Origin: an uncultured Actinomycetes bacterium | GTDB taxonomy: Bacteria; Actinomycetota; Thermoleophilia; Solirubrobacterales; 70-9 | Assembly: GCA_946479725.1 (NCBI GenBank) | Contig: CAMLHB010000063.1 | Coordinates: 1-11,344, forward strand | Reading direction: 5' to 3' | DNA length: 11,344 nucleotides | Shown here: piece after piece, positions 1 through 5,862 of the stretch | Position numbering within the stretch: position 1 is the first letter of the stretch | Layout of the letters: every line of letters begins with the position of its first letter | Position numbers and translations under genes: made by a program | The notes under the pieces: model-generated | The model's database searches: none | What the model saw: the letters and a program-made list of their open reading frames with translations, nothing else | Told to the model about the DNA's origin: nothing

Positions 1-655
1 CAAAAGCCGGCCTAATTAGGCCGGCTTTTTGAGTAACCGCCCGCTCAAGGGAGTCCTTCTCCGCTGATCCTTCGGGGCGTTGGCTTGAACTCGCTGGATC
101 CCAGGCGAGGTAGAGGAGATAGGCGATTGAGAAGAGCCAGGCCTCGGGACGGAGGAGACCGGCTAGGGCTAATAGAGCTAGGACGGGCCAGCCGGCCTTT
201 GGCTTTTTGGCCTCGAGGAGGAGGGCTCCTAGGCAGAGGGCTATGTAGGGGAGGTCGATGTAGGCGCGGAGGCCGTTGGAGAGGAAGGGAGCTCGGGTGA
301 GGACGATCGCGGCGGCGACGGCGCCGATCCAGCGGTCGAACCAGATCGCCCCGAGGCGGTAGACGAAGAAGCCGATCAGGGCGAGGGAGAGGTAGGCGAC
401 GATCATCGTCACCGTGATCGCGCCGTCGCCGAGCGGCGTCGAGACCAGGCCGATCAGGTCGGTCAGCGGGTGGGGCGTGGGGGGCAGTGCGGCGCCGTAG
501 TCGGGACTCTGGCCGTGGGCCAGTTCGCGCCCCCAGACCAGCGCGTAGATCGTGTCGTAGTTGGGGAACCCGTAGGGGAAGAGGAGCAGCAGCGCGCCCG
601 TCACCCCGGCGACCCAGGCGGCGGGCGTCAGCCAGTTGCGGGCCCGGTTCGGCAC
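1..655 (-). CDS. GT-C / family 39-like membrane glycosyltransferase (partial, runs off left edge)
   Basis: An open minus-strand frame of 218 codons from GTG at 655 has no stop before the window edge, so the C-terminus is missing. Residues 9-30 form a first membrane segment. They are followed by FPNYDTIYALVWGRELAHG (30-48), which matches the first extracytoplasmic loop of GT-C sugar transferases, with an acidic residue (D34) after TM1. Further hydrophobic segments lie near 79-100, 110-124, 132-148, 156-168 and 172-185, and LLRPEAWL (167-174) is typical of this group. Such enzymes move sugars from polyprenyl-phosphate carriers to acceptors on the outer face of the membrane; the substrate cannot be told. 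The gene is divergent from dnaX across 65 bp. No Shine-Dalgarno is visible, so the start is uncertain. The distal third uses CTA, TTA, ATA and TCA codons rare elsewhere in the window, and a terminator-like palindrome lies inside the frame. It could be an intact gene or a truncated one. Confidence 0.72.
   Translation of the reverse strand, partial: MPNRARNWLTPAAWVAGVTGALLLLFPYGFPNYDTIYALVWGRELAHGQSPDYGAALPPTPHPLTDLIGLVSTPLGDGAITVTMIVAYLSLALIGFFVYRLGAIWFDRWIGAVAAAIVLTRAPFLSNGLRAYIDLPYIALCLGALLLEAKKPKAGWPVLALLALAGLLRPEAWLFSIAYLLYLAWDPASSSQRPEGSAEKDSLERAVTQKAGLIRPAF
2..29. terminator. Perfect 28-bp palindrome, bidirectional terminator-like
   Basis: Positions 2-15 (AAAAGCCGGCCTAA) are the exact reverse complement of 16-29, so an A-tract, a GC-rich stem and a T-tract are present in both orientations. 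This is the form of a bidirectional Rho-independent terminator between convergent genes. It nevertheless lies inside the open minus-strand glycosyltransferase frame, where it would read GLIRPAF. Either the true end of that gene is nearby and altered by a frameshift, or the palindrome is coding. The window edge prevents a decision. Confidence 0.6.
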
Positions 656-702
656 GGGCGGGACCGTACCGGTGGGCTCAGAGGGCGCGCGTTGCCCGTG
701 GA

Positions 703-708
703 TACACT
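703..708 (+). promoter_or_regulatory. Possible -10 box for dnaX
   Basis: TACACT lies 12 bases before the dnaX ATG in the 65-bp divergent region. A TTGCCC-like element just upstream (692-697) is too close to be a normal -35. No Shine-Dalgarno precedes ATG 721, which fits a very short leader. This is a motif match only. Confidence 0.3.
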
Positions 709-720
709 CAGCCAGAGCCG

Positions 721-2433
721 ATGAGCGAGTCGACCTCCCTCTACCGACGCCACCGCCCTGGGTCCTTCGACGAGGTCGTGGGGCAGACCCACGTCGTCCG
801 CACCCTGCGCAACGCGGTGGAGCAGGGCAAGGTCCACCACGCCTACCTCTTCGTCGGCTCGCGCGGCACCGGCAAGACCTCGATGGCGAAGATCCTCGCC
901 CGCTCGCTGAACTGCGAGCGCGGCGGCCCGACCGTCACTCCCTGCGGCGAATGCGAGTCCTGCGTGACGATCGCCGCCGGCACTTCGATCGACGTGATCG
1001 AGATGGACGCCGCCTCCAACCGCTCGGTCGACGACGTCCGCGACCTGCGCGAGCGGGTCGCCTACGCCCCTACCGGCGGCCGCTGGAAGGTCTACATCCT
1101 CGACGAGGCGCACATGCTGACCAAAGAGGCCTGGAACGCCTTCCTGAAGACGCTCGAGGAGCCGCCGCCGAACACCGTCTTCGTCCTCGCCACCACCGAG
1201 TCCCACAAGGTGATGGCGACGATCGCCGACCGCTGCCAGCGCTTCGACTTCCAGCGTCCCTCGCTGGAGCAGATCTCCGAGGTCCTGACCCGCGTCGCCG
1301 GATCCGAATCGATCGAGATCGAGGACGGGGCGGTGGCGATGATCGCCCGCTCGGCCTCCGGCAGCTTCCGCGACGCCCTCGGCACCCTCGACCAGCTCGT
1401 CGCCTTCGGCGGCAGCCCGGTCGAGCTGAAGGACGTGCTGGAGATGCTCGGCGCCGCCGACGCCGACCTGCTCTTCGAGGCAGTCGACGCGGTCGTCGCA
1501 GAGGACCCGAAAGGGGTCCTCCTGGGGGTCGAGAAGATGGCCCGCTCCGGCCGCGACCCCTCCCAGTTCGCCCGCGACCTCCTCGCCCACCTGCGCCACC
1601 TCCTGCTGGTCCAGACGACCGGCGAAGTGCCCACCAGCTTCGTGGTGACTGCAACCGACACCGCCCGGATGCAGGCCCAGGCAAGCGCGATCAAACCGGC
1701 GAACCTGGTTCGCACCATTGATCAGCTGGCCGATGCGCTGACCGCTGTTCGCGAGGGCGACGATGCGCGGCTGGCGGTGGAGATAGCCCTGCTGAAGGCG
1801 GCGCGGCCGGATCTGGATCCGGACACGGCGGGGTTGCTGAGGCGGATCGAGAGGCTGGAGCAGGGAACGGCTGACGGAGGCGCTCGGCCCGCGGGTCCTG
1901 TCACGGCAGGGGACCCCCCATCCCTTCCGGTAGCTAAAGCTTCCTCAGGGATGGTCCCCCCTACCGTGCCACCCACGGGGGAGACCGTTCCGCAGGACGA
2001 TCCTCCTCCGGCGGAAGAGGAAGAGGCCGAAGAGACGCCTGCGCCTGAGGAGAGTCCTCAGTCGAGTGAGGAGCTGTCCCTAGAGGAGATCCAGCGCGTA
2101 TGGCCGGCAGTGCTGCACAAGCTCTCCGAGACCGCACCGGCACTGGCGGCGACCCTGGAGGGGGCGCGGCCGGTCAGCTTCGGGGAGGAGGGGCTGGAGG
2201 TCGGGTTCCCGCCCGAAATGACCTTCAACAAGAAGAAGGCCGACAGTGCTGAGCGCCGTGACACCGTTGCGGCTGCTTTTGCTGCGGTGACGGGAACGGG
2301 GTTGCGCCCCACCTATGTGTTGCTGGAGGGGGAGGCGCCGCCGGATACGCCGGCGCCGGGCAGCGAGGAGATCGACGAGGATCAGATTTTGGAGCGGCTG
2401 AAGAGCGAGTTCGACGCGGAGGAGGTCAGTTAG
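721..2433 (+). CDS. dnaX: DNA polymerase III subunit gamma/tau (clamp loader ATPase)
   Basis: A 570-aa protein. The AAA+ ATPase of the clamp loader opens and loads the beta clamp on primed DNA; tau also tethers polymerase cores. Visible motifs: RRHRP near the N-terminus, Walker A GSRGTGKTS (46-54), a zinc module with Cys 65, 75, 78 and 81, Walker B VYILDEAH (124-131), sensor 1 ATTES (157-161) and sensor 2 GSFRDAL (214-220, R217). Residues about 230-370 are the helical collar domain. A Pro/Glu-rich linker (about 390-465) leads to a C-terminal domain starting SLEEIQRVWPAVL, like the tau tail. The frame is open upstream to 487, but homology begins at MSESTSLYRRHRP, so ATG 721 is chosen. It is the first gene of a dnaX-ybaB-recR operon. 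A hairpin repeat lies in frame in the linker (residues about 396-414). No gamma-type slippery A-run was noticed. Confidence 0.97.
   Translation: MSESTSLYRRHRPGSFDEVVGQTHVVRTLRNAVEQGKVHHAYLFVGSRGTGKTSMAKILARSLNCERGGPTVTPCGECESCVTIAAGTSIDVIEMDAASNRSVDDVRDLRERVAYAPTGGRWKVYILDEAHMLTKEAWNAFLKTLEEPPPNTVFVLATTESHKVMATIADRCQRFDFQRPSLEQISEVLTRVAGSESIEIEDGAVAMIARSASGSFRDALGTLDQLVAFGGSPVELKDVLEMLGAADADLLFEAVDAVVAEDPKGVLLGVEKMARSGRDPSQFARDLLAHLRHLLLVQTTGEVPTSFVVTATDTARMQAQASAIKPANLVRTIDQLADALTAVREGDDARLAVEIALLKAARPDLDPDTAGLLRRIERLEQGTADGGARPAGPVTAGDPPSLPVAKASSGMVPPTVPPTGETVPQDDPPPAEEEEAEETPAPEESPQSSEELSLEEIQRVWPAVLHKLSETAPALAATLEGARPVSFGEEGLEVGFPPEMTFNKKKADSAERRDTVAAAFAAVTGTGLRPTYVLLEGEAPPDTPAPGSEEIDEDQILERLKSEFDAEEVS
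1908..1962. repeat. In-frame palindromic repeat, copy A, in the dnaX linker
   Basis: Inverted arms AGGGGACC...ATCCCT (1908-1925, with a 4-C bulge) and AGGGATGGTCCCC (1947-1959) enclose an inner stem GG.AGC / GCT.CC with loop TAAA. The core CCCTTCCGG...AGC..AAAG...TCCTCAGGGA is shared with copy B at 3686-3751. The two copies sit in different genes but use the same reading frame relative to the element (AAA, then TCC TCA GGG). It encodes a Gly/Pro/Ser stretch in the flexible linker of DnaX. The pairing is direct observation; calling it a dispersed family is inference from two copies. Confidence 0.6.
2418..2425 (+). promoter_or_regulatory. Strong ribosome binding site for ybaB
   Basis: GGAGGAGG lies inside the last codons of dnaX with 8 bases to the GTG at 2434. 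It decides the GTG start of ybaB and supports translation coupled to dnaX termination. Confidence 0.85.
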
Positions 2434-2781
2434 GTGGCACGCGGAGGCGGTCCCGGGGGCTTCGACATCCAGGGCCTGATGAAACAGGCCCAGCAGATGC
2501 AGGCCGAGGTGCTGGAGGCGCAGGAGAAACTCAAGGACGAGGTGGTCGAGGCCAGCGCCGGCGGCGGCATGGTCAAGCTGAAGATGGGCGGCGATCTGAC
2601 CCTGCGGGAGATCGTCATCGACCCCGAGGCGATCGATCCCGAGGAGGCGGAGATGCTGCAGGAGATGGTCCAGGCCGCGGTCAACGAGGGCCTGCGCGCC
2701 GCCCAGGAGCTGGCCAGCTCGAAAATGGGCGGCATCGCCGGCGGCGATCTCGGCGGCCTCGGCGGGATGCTGGGCGGTTGA
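2434..2781 (+). CDS. ybaB: YbaB/EbfC family nucleoid-associated protein
   Basis: A 115-aa protein, the usual family length. YbaB/EbfC proteins are small dimeric DNA-binding proteins that coat DNA and are commonly encoded between dnaX and recR. Visible family features: a Gly-rich N-terminus, then FDIQGLMKQAQQMQAEVLEAQEKL (about 10-33), a long helix with the MKQAQ.MQ pattern, then strands containing GGGMVKLKMGGD and LREIVIDPEAID, and the helix EEAEMLQEMVQAAVNEGLRAAQELA before a Gly-rich tail. The GTG start directly abuts the dnaX TAG stop and has a strong ribosome binding site 8 bases upstream. Its TGA overlaps the TTG start of recR by 3 bases, so the three genes are almost certainly co-transcribed and translationally coupled. 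Confidence 0.95.
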   Translation: MARGGGPGGFDIQGLMKQAQQMQAEVLEAQEKLKDEVVEASAGGGMVKLKMGGDLTLREIVIDPEAIDPEEAEMLQEMVQAAVNEGLRAAQELASSKMGGIAGGDLGGLGGMLGG

Positions 2782-3377
2782 GCGAGGGCCCGGCACCGCT
2801 CGCGCGCCTCGTCGCCGAGCTTTCGCGGTTGCCGGGGATCGGCCAGCGGACCGCGCAGCGGCTCGCCTTCCACCTCCTGCGCGCCCCCGACGAAGAGGCC
2901 TTCGCCCTCGGCGACGCGATCCGCGAAGTCAAGGAGAAGGTCGGCCTCTGCGAGGAATGCTTCAACCTCGCCGAGGGCCCGCTGTGCCGGATCTGCGCCG
3001 ACCAGAACCGCGACCGGACGACGATCTGCGTGGTCGAGGAGCCCTCCGACGTGATCCCGATCGAGCGCACCCACGAATACCGCGGCCTCTACCACGTGCT
3101 CGGCGGCGCCCTCTCGCCGATCGACGGCGTCGACGCCGAAGACCTGAAGATCGGCGAGCTGCGGCGGCGGGTCGAGCGCGGCGGCATCGCCGAGGTGGTG
3201 CTGGCCACTAATCCCACCACCACCGGCGAGGCGACCGCGCTGCACATCGCCGACCTGCTGCGTGGGCAGGTGAAGGTGACCCGGCTGGCCAGCGGCCTGC
3301 CGGTCGGCGCCGACCTCGAGCACGCCGACGAGGTGACGCTTGGGAAGGCACTGGCGGGCCGAAGAAGCCTGGAATAA
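2778..3377 (+). CDS. recR: Recombination mediator protein RecR
   Basis: A 199-aa protein, normal for RecR. With RecF and RecO it helps load RecA at single-strand gaps. Features in order: helix-hairpin-helix LPGIGQRTAQRLAF (18-31); a zinc finger with Cys 58, 61, 70 and 73; a TOPRIM domain beginning ICVVEEPSD (83-91) with TNPTTTGEAT (144-153); and a C-terminal Walker B-like region LASGLPVGADLEHADEVTLGKAL. The TTG start at 2778 overlaps the ybaB stop (TTGA), and the reading MSEGPAPLARLVAELSRLPGIG matches the normal RecR N-terminus, so TTG is accepted despite being a weak start. It ends the replication/repair operon; the next gene begins 92 bp downstream. Confidence 0.97.
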   Translation: MSEGPAPLARLVAELSRLPGIGQRTAQRLAFHLLRAPDEEAFALGDAIREVKEKVGLCEECFNLAEGPLCRICADQNRDRTTICVVEEPSDVIPIERTHEYRGLYHVLGGALSPIDGVDAEDLKIGELRRRVERGGIAEVVLATNPTTTGEATALHIADLLRGQVKVTRLASGLPVGADLEHADEVTLGKALAGRRSLE

Positions 3378-3380
3378 GCG

Positions 3381-3397
3381 GGACCGGATATCCGTCC
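3381..3397. other. Short inverted repeat after recR
   Basis: GGACCGGATATCCGTCC is a palindrome with one bulged base, placed 3 bases after the recR stop in the 92-bp gap before the GGDEF-like gene. No T-tract follows directly, although TTTTT occurs at 3426-3430 within a small GCGA/TCGC hairpin. It could be a weak terminator, processing site or operator. The rest of 3378-3469 shows no confident promoter. Confidence 0.35.
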
Positions 3398-3469
3398 TGG
3401 ACGCCTGTCGACCCGCAAATAGCGATTTTTCGCGAATCGGGTGTCCGGCTCTTCCGCGAAGGTCACTGC

Positions 3470-4267
3470 GTGTCCGACCAGTCGGGACTTGGACGTCGCA
3501 GAGAAGATGGCTCGCCGGCGAGTCGCCTTGCCCTCAAGGCATCTCAGCTTCAGGCCGATCTCTTGGGCACGTTGCGCGAGGAGATCGGAACCAATGGGGA
3601 GGGCTTTGCGCATGCGGCGCAGCGACTTGCGCTCGAGTTCGGCTCGGTGACCGCGGCCGCAGTCGATGCGGCGCAGAACGGGAGCGGACTCCGGGGGGGT
3701 CCCTTCCGGAGCAAAGATGGGGAGGGCTCCTCAGGGACCCCCCCGGAGTCCTTCGGTGCCGCTCCGGCTAGTGCTGAGGATCAGATCGAAGAACTTCCCA
3801 GCCTCTACCAGCCGGGGCACATGCGCCGGCGGTTGGAACAGTTGCTGGAGACCAATCGGCGGTATGGGCATCCGTTCGGGCTTGCTGTTTTCGATGCTTC
3901 CGGTCCGGGGATCCGGCCGCATGACGTCGCCGGCGGCCAGGAGACGGTGCTCTCGGTCCTTGGGACCGCGTTGCGGGACAGCATCCGCATTGTCGACGAA
4001 GCCTTCCGCCTCGAGGAGGACGCGATCGCGGTCCTCGCCCCGAACATCGGCACCGTCGAAGGGGTGCAGATGTGCGAGAGGCTCCTCGGCCAGCTCGACG
4101 ATCTCGAGCGCGCGGGAGGGCTGCGGATCTGCATCTCGGCCGGGGTCGTCGCCTGTCCCGACCACGGGGCCGACGCGGAAGAACTTCTGCACAAGGCCGA
4201 CGCGGCGATGTGGCGCGCCCGTGCGGTCGGGCAGCCCGTGGGCGTGGGTGCCTTGCAAGATCGCTAA
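3470..4267 (+). CDS. Degenerate GGDEF-domain protein, probably not an active diguanylate cyclase
   Basis: A 265-aa soluble protein. Residues about 17-70 are helical, 73-94 are encoded by a palindromic repeat, and 112-260 have the GGDEF fold, best seen at ISAGVVACPDHGADAEELLHKADAAMWRAR (222-251), the standard C-terminal half. Aligning R180 and the following AVLAP with PleD places EEDAI (182-186) where GGEEF should be. In the first metal strand only D142 remains (FDAS instead of LDxDxFK), and the ND..GH substrate motif is absent. RIVD (173-176) matches the inhibitory-site RxxD spacing. The protein should therefore be catalytically dead but might still bind c-di-GMP, as PelD does. The GTG start is preceded by GAAGG at 7 bases. 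It lies downstream of recR on the same strand; whether it belongs to the recR transcript is unclear. Confidence 0.85.
   Translation: MSDQSGLGRRREDGSPASRLALKASQLQADLLGTLREEIGTNGEGFAHAAQRLALEFGSVTAAAVDAAQNGSGLRGGPFRSKDGEGSSGTPPESFGAAPASAEDQIEELPSLYQPGHMRRRLEQLLETNRRYGHPFGLAVFDASGPGIRPHDVAGGQETVLSVLGTALRDSIRIVDEAFRLEEDAIAVLAPNIGTVEGVQMCERLLGQLDDLERAGGLRICISAGVVACPDHGADAEELLHKADAAMWRARAVGQPVGVGALQDR
3686..3751. repeat. In-frame palindromic repeat, copy B, 19-bp perfect arms
   Basis: The left arm GGACTCCGGGGGGGTCCCT (3686-3704) and the right arm 3733-3751 are exact reverse complements. An inner GGAGC/GCTCC stem lies in the 28-base loop. The element is 66 bases, exactly 22 codons, and encodes a Gly/Ser/Pro-rich spacer between the N-terminal helices and the GGDEF fold. 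The loop core (CCCTTCCGG, AGC AAAG, CTCCTCAGGGA) matches copy A in dnaX. The hairpin should be very stable in DNA or RNA. An unrelated inverted repeat is possible, but the shared loop sequence argues against chance. Confidence 0.75.
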
Positions 4268-4292
4268 CAGTTTCTGCGAAATCTGTCGATAA

Positions 4293-4317
4293 CCGGTGTA
4301 AACCTGGAAATCCGGTG
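4293..4317. promoter_or_regulatory. Direct repeat CCGGTG in the merR upstream region, possible operator
   Basis: In the 110-bp gap (4268-4377) before the MerR-type gene, CCGGTG occurs at 4293-4298 and again at 4312-4317, 19 bases apart (about two helical turns), the first within ACCGGT. This region also holds an AT-rich TATTTAT (4368-4374) right before ATG 4378. Repeated sites at helical spacing fit binding by an oligomeric regulator such as a LitR/CarH-type protein, but no consensus was matched. There is no Shine-Dalgarno for 4378. Confidence 0.25.
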
Positions 4318-4377
4318 GGAGAATCCTGTTCCGCCGTCGAATAGACGCGCAGTCCACCCGTTCGACCTATTTATCCA

Positions 4378-5217
4378 ATGCCTGGAATCCGCACCAACGC
4401 CGCCGCCGAAGTCCTTGGCGTGAGCCCCAACACCCTGCGCAGCTGGGAGCGCCGCTACGGCTACCCGACCCCGAAGCGGACCCAGGGCAACCACCGCAAC
4501 TACGAGCTGGTCGAGCTGCAGGCGCTGCGCGACGCCCTGGCGGAGACCGGCAACATCTCCTCGGCGATCGAGCTGGCGCGCCAGCGCCAGGCGGCGCCGG
4601 CCAACGACGGCAGCCTCTTCGCCGCCTTCGAGAGCTTCGACGAGGCCGCCGCCGACCGCGCGGTGGAGGAGAGCCTCGCCCTGCGCTCGCTCGAGCGCAC
4701 CGTTGAGGAGCTGCTGCTGCCGGCGATCGACAAGCTGGCCGCCGACCCCGAAAGCGGGGCGGAGCTGGAATTCGCCTCCCGCTGGGCGACCGGCTGGCTG
4801 CACGGCGCCCGCCGCCTCGCCTCCGCCGCTTCCCGCCCGGCCGGGATCCTGCTGCTCGACTCCAGCCACGGCCAGGAAGCCGAGGAGGTCTACACCCAGG
4901 CCCTCGACCTCGGCCTGCGCCGCGCCGGCTTCCGTGTCCTCGTCCTCTCCAACGAGCTCGGCGACGACCGCCTCGGCCGCGCCCTCGACGCACTCGACCC
5001 GACCGCGATCGTCCTCTGCGGCCCGGGCGCCGACACCCAGAGCGCCGTCAAGCTGGTCCGCAAGATCCGCGAGCTCGGCTTCGTCGCCCCCCTCTACGGC
5101 TTCCGCGCCGACGGCCTGATCGGCGCCGCCGTCCCCTCGGCCGGCCACATGCCGAGCGAGGTCACGGGCATGCTCAACTCGGATCTCCGCCGCCGCGCAG
5201 CTCAGGCCTTCGCCTAG
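4378..5217 (+). CDS. MerR-family regulator with B12-binding-like C-terminal domain (LitR/CarH-like)
   Basis: A 279-aa protein. A MerR winged HTH at 5-70 reads NAAAEVLGVSPNTLRSWERRYG, then a wing with KRTQGNHRNY (33-42). Residues about 78-150 are helical like the B12-binding cap, and 155-278 form a Rossmann-like domain (AGILLLDSSHGQEAEE..., RRAGFRVLVLSNELG, DPTAIVLCGP). This is the architecture of the CarH/LitR adenosylcobalamin light sensors. In those proteins the cap carries W-x9-EH and the Rossmann loop a His that ligates cobalt. Here the cap reads ELEFASRWATGWLHG (no EH), and by spacing to RAGFRV the His position is Glu169 or 170. Cofactor binding is therefore doubtful and the domain may sense something else. 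The next gene encodes a sigma factor 3 bp downstream in the same frame, echoing litR-litS of Streptomyces. Confidence 0.85.
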   Translation: MPGIRTNAAAEVLGVSPNTLRSWERRYGYPTPKRTQGNHRNYELVELQALRDALAETGNISSAIELARQRQAAPANDGSLFAAFESFDEAAADRAVEESLALRSLERTVEELLLPAIDKLAADPESGAELEFASRWATGWLHGARRLASAASRPAGILLLDSSHGQEAEEVYTQALDLGLRRAGFRVLVLSNELGDDRLGRALDALDPTAIVLCGPGADTQSAVKLVRKIRELGFVAPLYGFRADGLIGAAVPSAGHMPSEVTGMLNSDLRRRAAQAFA

Positions 5218-5220
5218 TTC

Positions 5221-5862
5221 TTGCAACAGGTGAGGGCCCCCCGGGGTCATTCACCCATCGAGCGAGAAATCAAAAGGAAGCAGCCGCAGGATTCCGCCGC
5301 TGCAAACGTCCTCCGCGCCCGGAGGGGCGACAAGGATGCCGAGGAGTGGATCGCGCATCGCGCTTACACCGCCGGCCTTCGCCTGGCGACCTTTTCACTT
5401 GGAGATCCGACCCTGGCGCAGGATGTGGCCCAGGAGGTCGCGCTCCGGGTTCTCACCAAGCTTCCAAAGTTGCGCGATGCCAACCGGTTCGATGCCTGGA
5501 CCTACCGGATCTGCGCCGGCGAGATCAAGCGCGCGGCGAAGCGGCAGCGGCGGCAGGCAGTGGGCGATTACGGCGTTGCGTCCGAGTCGCAGGGTTACCC
5601 GGATTTCCCGGAAAACCTCGGGGCGCGGGACTGGCTTTCCCGGGCCCTACCCGAGTTGAGCGATCGGCAGCGCCTGGTTCTCGGGCTCCGGTACGTCTAC
5701 GACCTCGACGACGAGGAGATCGCGGCCGCGATCGGCGCGCGTCGTGGAACCGTCAGGTCGCTCGCGAGCCGGGGGCTCGCGGAGCTGCGGAAGCGGGCTG
5801 AGGCCGAAGAGAGCGCCGTCGAGATGCAATCGAACCCGCGAAGGATGGAGGCAGCCAGATGA
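5221..5862 (+). CDS. ECF-type RNA polymerase sigma factor
   Basis: Up to 213 aa. Region 2 spans about 28-110 (LRARRGDKDAEEWIAHR, then DVAQEVALRVLTKLPKLRD, then RFDAWTYRICAGEIKRAAKRQRR). A linker follows, then region 4 at 143-192 (LPELSDRQRLVLGLRYVYDL, DDEEIAAAIGARRGTVRSL as the HTH). The absence of regions 1 and 3 marks an ECF (group 4) sigma factor. TTG 5221 and GTG 5230 are the only candidate starts after the upstream in-frame stop; neither has a Shine-Dalgarno, and GTG 5230 (210 aa) is at least as likely. It shares its frame with the upstream merR, separated only by TAG TTC, so re-initiation after merR termination is plausible. The stop overlaps the next gene by ATGA, the usual layout of a sigma and its anti-sigma factor. 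Confidence 0.88.
   Translation: MQQVRAPRGHSPIEREIKRKQPQDSAAANVLRARRGDKDAEEWIAHRAYTAGLRLATFSLGDPTLAQDVAQEVALRVLTKLPKLRDANRFDAWTYRICAGEIKRAAKRQRRQAVGDYGVASESQGYPDFPENLGARDWLSRALPELSDRQRLVLGLRYVYDLDDEEIAAAIGARRGTVRSLASRGLAELRKRAEAEESAVEMQSNPRRMEAAR

Noticed and set aside
656..720. A small SRP RNA gene (often near dnaX in bacteria)
   Set aside because: The 65-bp gap is too short and lacks the GGAAGC-type SRP loop.
628..1599. A 323-codon minus-strand frame opposite dnaX
   Set aside because: The opposite strand encodes DnaX with all ATPase motifs; the minus-strand product shows only compositional bias.
5232..5247. AGGGCCCCCCGGGGTC near the sigma start, similar to the right arm of repeat copy B
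   Set aside because: There is no matching left arm and no shared loop core, and short G/C runs are expected by chance in this genome.
4264..5250. A 328-codon minus-strand frame opposite the MerR-type gene
   Set aside because: It is rich in Ala/Gly/Glu/Val with no recognisable motif and fully overlaps a gene with a clear MerR HTH.
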